Shown piece by piece: positions 16,894 through 24,199 of a DNA stretch of 64,000 bases (position 1 is its first letter; every line of letters begins with the position of its first letter). This DNA comes from JADJPO01 sp046330955 (lineage in GTDB: Bacteria > Actinomycetota > Actinomycetes > Actinomycetales > Kineosporiaceae). Position numbers and translations under genes: made by a program. Under the pieces are notes generated by a model. That model saw only the letters and a list, made by a program, of their open reading frames with translations, did no database searches and was not told the DNA's origin. Where the stretch lies: assembly GCA_046330955.1 (NCBI GenBank), contig JAXLRT010000002.1:322678-386677 (forward strand). The letters are read 5' to 3'.

Positions 16894-17837
16894 GAGCGGA
16901 CGGCGGCCTCGGCAACCGCGGTGGCGGCGTAGCCGTCCCACGTGCTCGGACCCTCGACCCGACCCGCGATCAGACCGTCGATCCAGGCCTGCACCTCGCG
17001 GTCGTAGGCCGGTGCGAAGCGCTCGCACCAGTCGGTCGGGATGCGCTCGGATCGCGCGCCGCCGCCGAGCGCCACGCTGGTGCGGGGATTGTCCAGACTC
17101 ACGGTGCCGGTCGAGCCGACGATCTCGCACCGGACGTCGTAGCCGTACCGGCAGTTGAGGAACGACTCGACCGTCACCACCTCCCCGCCGGTCAGCTCGA
17201 CGATCACGACCTGGGGGTCGCGCAGGCCCTCGGCCGCCAGCGGGCTCCGCCTGACCGGTACCACGGTCACGGCGGCGATCTCGCGGTCGAACAGCCACCG
17301 GAAGATGTCGAACTCGTGCACCAGCGAATCGGTCAGCGCCATCTCGCCGCGGAAGAAGTCCGGCACCGAGGCATTGCGATGAACGGCGTGCGCCAGCAGG
17401 GGTTCGCCGATGGCACCCTCGGTCAGCGCGCGCTTCACGTCGAGGTAGCCGGCGTCGTAGCGGCGCATGAACCCCACCTGCAGCAGTCGGCGTCCCCCGG
17501 CGACCTCGGCGTCGAGCACCCGCACCGCCTCCCCGGTCGAGGTGGCCAGCGGCTTCTCGCACAGCACCGGCTTGCCGACCTGCAGGCAGGCGATGGCCTG
17601 GTCCGGGTGGAGTTCGCCGGGCGAGGCGATCAGGACGGCGTCCACGTCGGCGGCGGCGACGAGTGCCTGCCACGACGCGTGCACCGTGGCGCCGACTCCC
17701 GCCGCGACCTGCTGCGCACGCTCGGTGGCGATGTCGTAGACCCCGGTCACCGTCGACCCGGCGACCGTCCGGGCCAGCCGGGTGACGTGATCCGAACCGA
17801 TCATCCCGGTGCCGATGACACCCACGCTGATGGTCAT
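16833..17837 (-). CDS. Gfo/Idh/MocA family oxidoreductase (inositol 2-dehydrogenase-like)
   Basis: This is a 334-residue NAD-dependent sugar/inositol dehydrogenase. The Rossmann glycine motif VGVIGTGMIGSDH opens the protein, followed by the CEKPLATS signature (EKP lysine is catalytic), GFMRRYDAGY and the substrate-domain HEFDIFRWLF. The general look matches myo-inositol 2-dehydrogenases. No other inositol catabolic genes are here, so the substrate is uncertain. The ATG at 17837 is preceded by GGGAGG at 11 bases. The 3' end overlaps the convergent oxidoreductase gene. Confidence 0.88.
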   Translation of the reverse strand: MTISVGVIGTGMIGSDHVTRLARTVAGSTVTGVYDIATERAQQVAAGVGATVHASWQALVAAADVDAVLIASPGELHPDQAIACLQVGKPVLCEKPLATSTGEAVRVLDAEVAGGRRLLQVGFMRRYDAGYLDVKRALTEGAIGEPLLAHAVHRNASVPDFFRGEMALTDSLVHEFDIFRWLFDREIAAVTVVPVRRSPLAAEGLRDPQVVIVELTGGEVVTVESFLNCRYGYDVRCEIVGSTGTVSLDNPRTSVALGGGARSERIPTDWCERFAPAYDREVQAWIDGLIAGRVEGPSTWDGYAATAVAEAAVRSYARGERIEVALRDRPALYA

Positions 17838-17939
17838 GCGGGCCGCTGCCTCCCTGTCGATGCGACGGAACGTTCGGCAGTCTGGCGCATGCGCGCACGA
17901 CAGGGGTTTGGGCCGACGCGCTGAGGGAAGACCCCCGTC

Positions 17940-18887
17940 ATGCCTGTCTTCTCACCGCTCGACCGGATCGCCTCGCTGCCGTGGCTGGACTCCGCCCTGG
18001 GTTGGGCCGAGGCGCCGCTGCACCGTCTGCCGTCGCCGTTGCGTGATGCGCTGCACGGCATCTGGCTCGGCCACCCCCTCCATCCGGCACTGGCCCAGTC
18101 GCCCATCGGGTTCTGGACCAGCGCGGCGCTGCTCGACGTCCTCGCCGGGGCGAGCTCGCCGGGTCCGGCCCGAGACCACCTCGACAAGACCGCCGGCACG
18201 TTGATCGCGGCCGGGCTGGCCACCGCCCCGCTGGCCGCGGCGTCCGGCCTGACCGACTGGTCGCAGCTGGACCGGCCCCGGCAGCGGATCGGGGTGGTGC
18301 ACGCGGCGCTCAACACGGTGGGGGTCGGCCTGGCCGCGGCGTCCCTGATCGCCCGGCGCCGAGGCCGCTCGGGTGGGGCGCGCTGGTTGAGTCTGGCCGG
18401 CGCGGGCGTCACCGGACTCGCCGCCGGGGTCGGTGGGCACCTGAGCTATCGGCACGCGGCCGGGGTCAACCACGCCCCCGACGTGCCGGCCGACATCCCG
18501 GCACTGCCCGCTGCCCTCCTCGACGGCGCGGATGATCAGCCCGACGGCTCGCTCGACGGGCGGCCGGCCTGGACGACGGTCACCGGGCTCGGCGAGTTGG
18601 TCGACTCCCGGCCCGCGCGCGGCATGCTGGGCGACGTCCCGGTGGTCGTGGTGCTCCGCGACGATCAGGTGCACGTGCTCGCCCATGCCTGCAGCCACCT
18701 GGGCGGGCCGCTGTCCGAGGGGCAGGTGGTGGACGACTGCATCGTCTGCCCCTGGCACGGCAGCGCCTTCCGGTTGGACGACGGCAGCGTGCGTCACGGG
18801 CCCGCCACCTCACCCCAGCCGACCTTCCAGGCGCGACGCTCGGACGACGGTGGCGTGCAGGCCCGCTTGCTGAGCCTGATCCCCTGA
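17940..18887 (+). CDS. DUF2231 membrane protein fused to Rieske [2Fe-2S] domain
   Basis: This 315-residue protein has an N-terminal DUF2231-type membrane domain with four helices (HPLHPALAQSPIGFW is the conserved HPxHP...P loop) to about residue 175. A C-terminal Rieske domain carries both ligand motifs (CSHLGGPLSEG and CPWHGSAF). Such fusions are common in actinobacteria and probably transfer electrons at the membrane; the partner is unknown. The ATG at 17940 begins MPVFSPLDRIASL. It is convergent with the large SARP gene; a VapC-like fragment lies between them. Confidence 0.9.
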   Translation: MPVFSPLDRIASLPWLDSALGWAEAPLHRLPSPLRDALHGIWLGHPLHPALAQSPIGFWTSAALLDVLAGASSPGPARDHLDKTAGTLIAAGLATAPLAAASGLTDWSQLDRPRQRIGVVHAALNTVGVGLAAASLIARRRGRSGGARWLSLAGAGVTGLAAGVGGHLSYRHAAGVNHAPDVPADIPALPAALLDGADDQPDGSLDGRPAWTTVTGLGELVDSRPARGMLGDVPVVVVLRDDQVHVLAHACSHLGGPLSEGQVVDDCIVCPWHGSAFRLDDGSVRHGPATSPQPTFQARRSDDGGVQARLLSLIP

Positions 18888-18894
18888 GAGCAGC

Positions 18895-18951
18895 GTGACC
18901 GTCTACGACACCGCCTACGTGGCCCTGGCCGAAGCTCTGGGCACGACCCGC
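18895..18951 (+). pseudogene. Remnant of a VapC-type PIN-domain toxin gene
   Basis: Reading from the GTG at 18895 gives TVYDTAYVALAEALG, which matches the C-terminal helix region of PIN-domain VapC toxins (YDAxYVALAEAL). The similarity stops after about 18 residues, and no start or active-site acidic cluster is present. It overlaps the antisense 3' end of the SARP gene. It is a tiny remnant, recognised by motif only. Confidence 0.45.
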
Positions 18952-21900
18952 GCCTCGTGCCGGAGGTCGACCGTGGTCGGTGAGGCCAGGTCCTCCAGCG
19001 CGTCCAGCGAGCCGAAGGGGATCGTGCGCGCCGAGCGGTTCACCTGCTGGTGCTGCTGTGGGTCGAGTCGCGCGGCGACGTCCGCCTCGGCGCGGGTGAT
19101 GACCTCGACGCTCAGCGGGTGCCCGATCGCCAGGCCCCGAGCCTGCCGCCAGGTGCGACCGACCGCGAGCAGGTGAGCGCCCGCGAGGACCTCGCCGGTC
19201 TGCACCAGCGCGGCCCCGAGCAGGCTCGAGATGTCCGGTAGCGCAAGGGGTTGCGACACCTGGCTGTTGAGCCGAGCGGCCCGGCGCAGGATCGCGACCG
19301 CCCGAGCCGGGTCGGCGAGCACCAGCTCGAGCACCCCGACGATGACCAGCACATCGGCGAGCGCCGGGCTCGGGCCGGTCTGCTCGGCCGCCCCGAGCGC
19401 CTGCCCGGCGAGGTCGGCGGCCACGTCGTGGTCGCCGTCCGCGTACGCCAGCAACGCCAACTGCGCTGTCGTCGTCGCCAGGTGCCCGATGCTGCGTTCG
19501 GCCCGGGCCCGAGCCTGGAACCGTTCGATCAGGGCCCGGCCCTCGCTCACTCTGCCGAGCTGCGCCAGCACCTCGCCGCGCTCGTTGTCGATCAGCGGCG
19601 TGAACTGGTCGGCGCCCGCCCGAACCGCGAGTGCCCGCGCGACGTTGAAGCGCTCCAAGGCCAGCGCGTGGTCGCCGCCGTAGCGGTGCACCAGACCCTG
19701 ATTCATCAGGGCGCGGGCCAGCAGGAGGTCATCGCCGACCTCCAGCGCGCGAGCGTGCGCGGCGTCGAAGGAGGCCCCTGCCCGCGCCAGATCCCCGGAG
19801 ACGAAGGCCAGGCTGCCCGCAGACATGTGCAACTGCGCGCGGGTGCGCGCCGGGACGTCGCCGGCCTCGGCCAGCGCGAGCCAGCGGTCGGCGTCCCCGA
19901 GCGCCCCCGAGAAGTACCAGTAGTCGAGCAGGACGACGACCAGCCGGGCCAATCGCTCGCTGTCGCCCTCGGCGTGCAACCGCCCGAGAACCACGGCGAA
20001 GTTGGCCGTCTCGGCGCCCAGGGCGGTCCGGGTCTCGACGTCCAGGTTGACGCGAAACTGCGGCCCCAGTCGCTCGGCGAGCTCGAGGTAGTACGCACTG
20101 TGCGCCGCCCGAGCGCGCTCGGCGGCGCCGTCGGGCAGGTGCGTCAGCATCTCGGCCGCGTACTCCCGGACCAGTTCCAGCAGCCACGAGCGGCCGCTGC
20201 CGTCAGCGACGACCAGGCTGCGGTCGACGAGCCGGGCGAGCACGTCGATGACCTCGAGATCCTGCGCGGGGTCCGGCGCGCTGCCACTCGTCGAGGCACA
20301 GACGACCTCGGCGGCCTCCAGGGTCCAGCCGCCGGCGAAGACCGAGAGCTGCGCGAAGACGGCGCGTTCGGCGGCGTCGAGCAGCGTGATGCTCCAGTCG
20401 AGGGCCGCGCGGATGCTGCGGTGCCGATCGGGCAGGCTTCGGGGGCCACCCCCGAGCAGGCCGAGCCGGCCACTCTCGCGGCGCACCAGCACCGCGGGGG
20501 GCATCAGCCGCACCCGAGCGGCGGCCAACTCGAGCGCCAGCGGCAGGCCGTCGAGCATGCGGCAGACCGCCGCCACGTCGGCCGCGTTCTGCGGCGTCAC
20601 CTCGAACTCGGGCATGGCCGCCCGCGCCCGGTCGCGGAACAACCGGACGGCGTCGCTGTCGAGCACCTCCTCGGGGGAGGAGGCCGTCGCGGGTGGCACC
20701 GGCAACGGGCCGATGGGGATCAGGTACTCCCCGGGTAGCCCGACCGGAGAGCGACTGGTACACAACACGGTCAGCTCCGGCAACCGCGCGATCAACTCGT
20801 CCAGGTCGGCCAGACCCTGCTCGTCGGCACCGGGCCGATCGATCAGCTGCTCCAGGTTGTCCAGCACCAGCAACAGCCGCCGCCCGCCGAGGGTCCGGGT
20901 CGCGATCTCGAGCGCCGGCTCACTCGCCCAGGCGGGCGCCGCACCGGCCGCGCGACAGATCTCGGGCACCACGGACGCGGGATCCTCGGTGCCGGCGAGC
21001 GCGACCACCAGCGCGTCGTCCGCCCACTGGGTCACCACCTCCGTGGCCAACCGGGTCTTACCCGCGCCACCTGGCCCGAGCAGGGTGATCACTCGCGCTG
21101 CGGGGTCGGCGAGGCGGTCGCGGACCAGTGCGAGGTCGGCGGCCCGGCCCACCAGAGGCCTACCGGGCGGACCCAGCGGCCGGGGCGGGGGCAGCGCCGG
21201 TGTCGGCTCCGGGGCAGGTTCCGATGTCGGCTCGGGGGCAGGTTCCGGTGTCGGCTCGGGACGGGCAGCACGACCGGCAGCAGGCGCGGCAGGCGGTGAG
21301 ACCTCTTGCCGCAGAACGGCTTCGTGGAGTCGGCGCAGCTCCGTGCCGGGGTCGATGCCCAGTTCGTCGTCCAGCCGCCGAGCGGCGGCGGCGTAGGCGG
21401 CCAGGGCGTCGGCTTGGCGTCCCGCGCGATAGAGGGCGGTCATCAGGAGCACGACCAGCTGCTCGTCCAGCGGGTGCCGGCGCACCAGGTCCTCGAGCTC
21501 CGAGACCAGGGCATGGTGGTGACCGAGCTCCAGCCCGGCTCGCATCAGGGCGGTTCCGGCCGCCAGCCGACCGGCCTCCAGCCCGGCCCGCAGTCCCTCC
21601 CCCGCCGCGCCGAGGTCGGTCAGCGCCTCACCGCGCCACAGCGCCAGTGCCTGCCCGAGCACCTCGCGGGCCGCCTGCGGGTGACCGTCGCGCAGCAGGA
21701 CGTGCCCGTCGTCGGCCAGTCGCCGGAACCGCACGGCGTCCACGGCGGCCTCGGGCAGCGCCAGCACGTACCCCCCGGGACCCGCGCGCAGTGCCCGCCC
21801 ACCGTCGCCCAGCGCCTTGCGCAGGCGCGAGACGTAGACCTGGACGGCGTTGCGCGCGCCGTCCGGCTCGTCGCCGTCCCACAGCACGTCGATCAACCGG

Positions 21901-22070
21901 TCCAGCGCAACCACGGCGCCGACCTCCAGGGCCAGCACCGACAGCAGGGCGCGGGGGCGCGGCCCGCCGAGCTCGACCGCCGTGCCGTCGACGTCCACCT
22001 CGAGCGGCCCGAGCAGGCGGACGTCGACCCGGGGCTCGGATCCCGTCGCCTGAGCACCGCGGGGCGTCAC
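18915..22070 (-). CDS. AfsR/SARP-type transcriptional regulator with NB-ARC and TPR domains
   Basis: This 1051-residue regulator has an OmpR-type winged-helix DNA-binding domain at residues 14-105 and a BTAD helical domain at 110-250. A Pro/Glu-rich linker from a 24-bp DNA repeat covers about 258-290. The ATPase domain carries Walker A GPGGAGKTRL near residue 335 and a Walker B-like LLVLDNLEQL. C-terminal TPR-like repeats run to the end. This is the architecture of AfsR/large SARPs, which activate secondary-metabolite or developmental genes in response to signals. There is no C-terminal HTH. The start is the GTG at 22068-22070. Upstream lies an 11-bp-periodic repeat that may be its own target. 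The last residues overlap a VapC-like fragment, so the native C-terminus may have been altered. Confidence 0.92.
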   Translation of the reverse strand: MTPRGAQATGSEPRVDVRLLGPLEVDVDGTAVELGGPRPRALLSVLALEVGAVVALDRLIDVLWDGDEPDGARNAVQVYVSRLRKALGDGGRALRAGPGGYVLALPEAAVDAVRFRRLADDGHVLLRDGHPQAAREVLGQALALWRGEALTDLGAAGEGLRAGLEAGRLAAGTALMRAGLELGHHHALVSELEDLVRRHPLDEQLVVLLMTALYRAGRQADALAAYAAAARRLDDELGIDPGTELRRLHEAVLRQEVSPPAAPAAGRAARPEPTPEPAPEPTSEPAPEPTPALPPPRPLGPPGRPLVGRAADLALVRDRLADPAARVITLLGPGGAGKTRLATEVVTQWADDALVVALAGTEDPASVVPEICRAAGAAPAWASEPALEIATRTLGGRRLLLVLDNLEQLIDRPGADEQGLADLDELIARLPELTVLCTSRSPVGLPGEYLIPIGPLPVPPATASSPEEVLDSDAVRLFRDRARAAMPEFEVTPQNAADVAAVCRMLDGLPLALELAAARVRLMPPAVLVRRESGRLGLLGGGPRSLPDRHRSIRAALDWSITLLDAAERAVFAQLSVFAGGWTLEAAEVVCASTSGSAPDPAQDLEVIDVLARLVDRSLVVADGSGRSWLLELVREYAAEMLTHLPDGAAERARAAHSAYYLELAERLGPQFRVNLDVETRTALGAETANFAVVLGRLHAEGDSERLARLVVVLLDYWYFSGALGDADRWLALAEAGDVPARTRAQLHMSAGSLAFVSGDLARAGASFDAAHARALEVGDDLLLARALMNQGLVHRYGGDHALALERFNVARALAVRAGADQFTPLIDNERGEVLAQLGRVSEGRALIERFQARARAERSIGHLATTTAQLALLAYADGDHDVAADLAGQALGAAEQTGPSPALADVLVIVGVLELVLADPARAVAILRRAARLNSQVSQPLALPDISSLLGAALVQTGEVLAGAHLLAVGRTWRQARGLAIGHPLSVEVITRAEADVAARLDPQQHQQVNRSARTIPFGSLDALEDLASPTTVDLRHEARVVPRASARAT
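21201..21261. repeat. 24-bp tandem repeat encoding a Pro/Glu linker
   Basis: About two and a half units of a 24-bp repeat beginning TGTCGGCTC lie at 21201, 21225 and 21249. On the coding strand they encode EPTPEPAP-type octapeptides that form the linker between the BTAD and ATPase domains of the SARP protein. Unit number could vary by slippage. Confidence 0.75.
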
Positions 22071-22148
22071 GGCACGGAAGATACGTGACCGCCTGCCCTG
22101 ACCGGGGCGGTTCGCCTCGCGCGCACCCGAGCGGACGCCTCCCCGGCA

Positions 22149-22177
22149 CTGTCAGTGGACTGTCAGCGAGCTGTATG
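22149..22177. promoter_or_regulatory. 11-bp-periodic direct repeats, candidate SARP/AfsR operator
   Basis: CTGTCAG starts at 22149 and 22160, and CTGTATG at 22171, an exact 11-bp period, one helical turn. SARP proteins bind heptamers repeated every 11 bp, placed just upstream of a -10 element. A GAGGTT sequence that could serve as -10 lies ten bases beyond the last repeat, pointing toward the small ORF at 22281. PhoP boxes have a similar 11-bp layout and are an alternative. The site lies between the divergent SARP gene and the small ORF. Confidence 0.55.
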
Positions 22178-22280
22178 AGCGGGGCGAGAGGTTCTTCTCA
22201 GCAGCAAGGAGCGGGACGGACCGGACCAACAGGACGGATCCCCTCGCCACCGAGACGGGACACGTGAAGGGAGGCCAGCC

Positions 22281-22322
22281 ATGCGTCGCATGACCATCAA
22301 GCAGGGCAGCCGCTGGAGCTGA
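22281..22322 (+). CDS. 13-codon small ORF with strong ribosome binding site
   Basis: ATG to TGA encodes MRRMTIKQGSRWS. An AAGGGAGG Shine-Dalgarno lies 6 bases before the ATG, better than most starts in this window. A perfect 15-bp terminator-like hairpin follows 48 bases after the stop, so a short transcript carrying only this ORF is plausible. It is divergent from the SARP gene, with a candidate SARP operator upstream. It could be a signal peptide, a leader peptide for attenuation, or a regulatory small protein. I do not recognise the sequence. Confidence 0.5.
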   Translation: MRRMTIKQGSRWS

Positions 22323-22370
22323 CTTTCGACACCGCAATCGGCCGGGCAGGCCCGAAGCGGATGCCGGGCC

Positions 22371-22408
22371 AAGGCCCGGGGGATCTCGAGGGGGATCCCC
22401 CGGGCCTT
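22371..22408. terminator. Strong hairpin (15-bp perfect stem), terminator or attenuator
   Basis: The 15 bases at 22371-22385 (AAGGCCCGGGGGATC) pair perfectly with 22394-22408 around an 8-base loop. A weak T-rich end follows (cggcgttt). It separates the 13-codon ORF from the winged-helix gene, so it could end the small transcript or act as an attenuator for the downstream gene. Confidence 0.65.
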
Positions 22409-22457
22409 CGGCGTTTGGCCGCCCGGCCGAGGACCAGTGGGCTGACATCATCGATAC

Positions 22458-23477
22458 GTGAGCCGGACGCCGCTGCGCGCCACGCGAGATCAGATCCTCG
22501 GGTATCGGCGCCGGGTGCAGGCGTTGGACGAGCGCTTGCCCTGGAGCGCCGGCTCGCTGCGGGCGGCGGCGTGGGCCGGCCTGCAGGACAGCATGCCGCG
22601 CGCCGCCCTGCTCTCGCTCCATGCTCGGGTGGGCGGCATCTCACCGACCGCACTCGACGACCCCTGTCTGGTGCAGGTGTGGGGGCCGCGTTTCAGCGTG
22701 TTCGTCATTGCGAGACAGGATCTCGCGCCGTTCACCCTGGGCCGGCACCCGGAGAACGCCCGGGGCCGACGCCGGGCGGAGGAGCTGGCCGAGGCGATCG
22801 CGGCCCTCCTCGGGCAGCGCGAACTGCCCGACCGCGAGGTGGCGGATGCGCTGGGCGTCGGGAACGCGATCCGCTACGCCACGACCACCGGCCGGGTGGT
22901 GATCCGCTGGGACGGCGCCCGCGCGCCGATGATGCGCATCGTCGAGCCGCCCGCCCTGGCTCCCGTCGAGGCGCGAGACGAACTCGCCCGCCGCTACCTG
23001 CACGTCTACGGCCCCACCGACGCGGACGCGTTCTCCCAGTGGGCCGGAATCTCGGTGCGCGAGGCCCACGCGACGTTCGCCGGTCTCGACGGCGAGCTGA
23101 TGGCGGTTCGCACGCCCATCGGTGATCGCTTCCTACTGGCTGCGGACGAAGCCGACTTCGCCGCGCCAACCGGGGCGCCGACGTCCGCGCGCTTGTTGCC
23201 CAGTGGCGATGCGTTCTACCTGCTGCAGGGTGCGGACCGGGACCTGCTCGTCCCCAACCCGGCTCACCGCGCCCGGCTGTGGACCCCGCGCGTCTGGCCG
23301 GGCGCCGTCCTGCTGGCCGGCGAGATCGTCGGCACCTGGCGCCGCGCCGGCCCGGTCGTGACCGTCGACCCCTGGCGCCCCCTGACCCCTGCGGAGCTGG
23401 CGGCCGTCGCACACGAGACCGCCTCCCTCCCCCTCCCCGGAACAACCCCACCCAACCTGCTCATGCTCCGCGGGTGA
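22458..23477 (+). CDS. Winged-helix DNA-binding protein (AlkZ-like family)
   Basis: This 339-residue protein belongs to the HTH_42 / AlkZ-like group, in which some members are DNA glycosylases acting on crosslinks and others are uncharacterised. Visible features are the N-terminal AWAGLQDSMPRAALLSL with conserved Gln and Arg, LVQVWGPRFSVFVI, and the late RLWTPRVWPGAVLLAGEIVGTW (read in parts). The GTG at 22458 was chosen at the first good start after the terminator hairpin. Its last residues (NLLMLRG) lie inside a large palindrome shared with the convergent gene. Confidence 0.78.
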   Translation: MSRTPLRATRDQILGYRRRVQALDERLPWSAGSLRAAAWAGLQDSMPRAALLSLHARVGGISPTALDDPCLVQVWGPRFSVFVIARQDLAPFTLGRHPENARGRRRAEELAEAIAALLGQRELPDREVADALGVGNAIRYATTTGRVVIRWDGARAPMMRIVEPPALAPVEARDELARRYLHVYGPTDADAFSQWAGISVREAHATFAGLDGELMAVRTPIGDRFLLAADEADFAAPTGAPTSARLLPSGDAFYLLQGADRDLLVPNPAHRARLWTPRVWPGAVLLAGEIVGTWRRAGPVVTVDPWRPLTPAELAAVAHETASLPLPGTTPPNLLMLRG

Positions 23478-23557
23478 CCGTTCATGCTCCGCAGAGGACG
23501 CGATGACAGCGTTGTCAGGCTGTCATCGCGAGTCACCCGCGGAGCATGAGCAGGTTG
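23453..23557. repeat. Large nested palindrome (26-bp arms plus inner 12-bp hairpin)
   Basis: The 26 bases at 23453-23478 are the exact reverse complement of 23532-23557. Inside, CGCGATGACAGC (23499-23510) pairs with GCTGTCATCGCG (23519-23530). The left side carries an extra bulge with another TCATGCTCCGC word. The element overlaps the 3' end of the winged-helix gene and the 3' end of the reverse-strand RDD-like gene. It resembles a REP/MITE-like palindrome or a bidirectional terminator. Confidence 0.75.
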
Positions 23558-23765
23558 CGGTCAGGTACAGCCAGGTCGGCGCAACGCTGGCCGCCAGAAC
23601 GAGCGCATCGGTCTGCCCGACGGACACGGTCGCCGGCCCGTTCGAGACCCAGGCCACCGCCGCGCCGATCGCGAGAATGGCCAGCACCACCAGGTAGTCC
23701 CACACCGAGGCGAGAACCCGGTCCGTCATCCGCGCAGCAACGCGCTGGACGCCGTCCGGGCTCAT
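23523..23765 (-). CDS. RDD-family membrane protein, apparently truncated
   Basis: These 80 residues match the beginning of an RDD protein: RVLASVWDYLVVLAILAIGA gives the Arg and Asp of the family and first helix, followed by ALVLAASVAPTWLYLTAT, the start of the second helix. After WLYLTAT the frame enters the large palindrome and ends CSCSAGDSR. The usual GKRxxGLRV segment is missing, so it is probably a fragment. The ATG at 23763-23765 overlaps the stop of the SRPBCC gene (ATGA). Confidence 0.6.
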   Translation of the reverse strand: MSPDGVQRVAARMTDRVLASVWDYLVVLAILAIGAAVAWVSNGPATVSVGQTDALVLAASVAPTWLYLTATCSCSAGDSR

Positions 23766-24199
23766 GGGGCGGAGTCTGCCATGCGGCGCAAGGCCACACG
23801 CTGCAACGGTTCGAGCTGGAGGCGTCGCATCAGCCGGCGCGCGTAGGGCGGCAGGACCGGCCGCAGCAGGCGCGCCCACCCCTTCAGCCGGAATTCACCG
23901 GTGACCGAGAACCGGGTAGCACCATCGGGCAGCGCCTCGAAGCGGTTGACGAACACGGCGTCATGGTGACGCTTCCCCTCCCAGAGATCGATCCGCTCCG
24001 GTGGGTGCAGGACCAGCTCGTTGACGACCGTCCCCTCGAGGTGGTCGAGCTGCACCACCACCCGGGGGCCGTCCCGTCGCACGACGCGGACGCCGCGGAT
24101 GGTCGGGAACACCCGAGGCCAGTCGAGGTAGTCCGCGTAGACGGCGAACACCGTCTCGCGCGGCGCCTCGATCAACGTGGCGACCTGCACTCGCATCAT
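23762..24199 (-). CDS. SRPBCC-family (START-like) lipid-binding fold protein
   Basis: About 145 residues form a polyketide-cyclase/SRPBCC fold: TLIEAPRETVFAVYADYLDW at the start, VVQLDHLEGTVVNELVLHPP in the middle and TRFSVTGEFRLKGWARLLRP in the C-terminal helix region. Such proteins bind hydrophobic ligands or act as cyclases. Two consecutive ATGs at 24199 and 24196 overlap the stop of the beta-lactamase-like gene, so the pair is translationally coupled. Ligand unknown. Confidence 0.8.
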   Translation of the reverse strand: MMRVQVATLIEAPRETVFAVYADYLDWPRVFPTIRGVRVVRRDGPRVVVQLDHLEGTVVNELVLHPPERIDLWEGKRHHDAVFVNRFEALPDGATRFSVTGEFRLKGWARLLRPVLPPYARRLMRRLQLEPLQRVALRRMADSAP

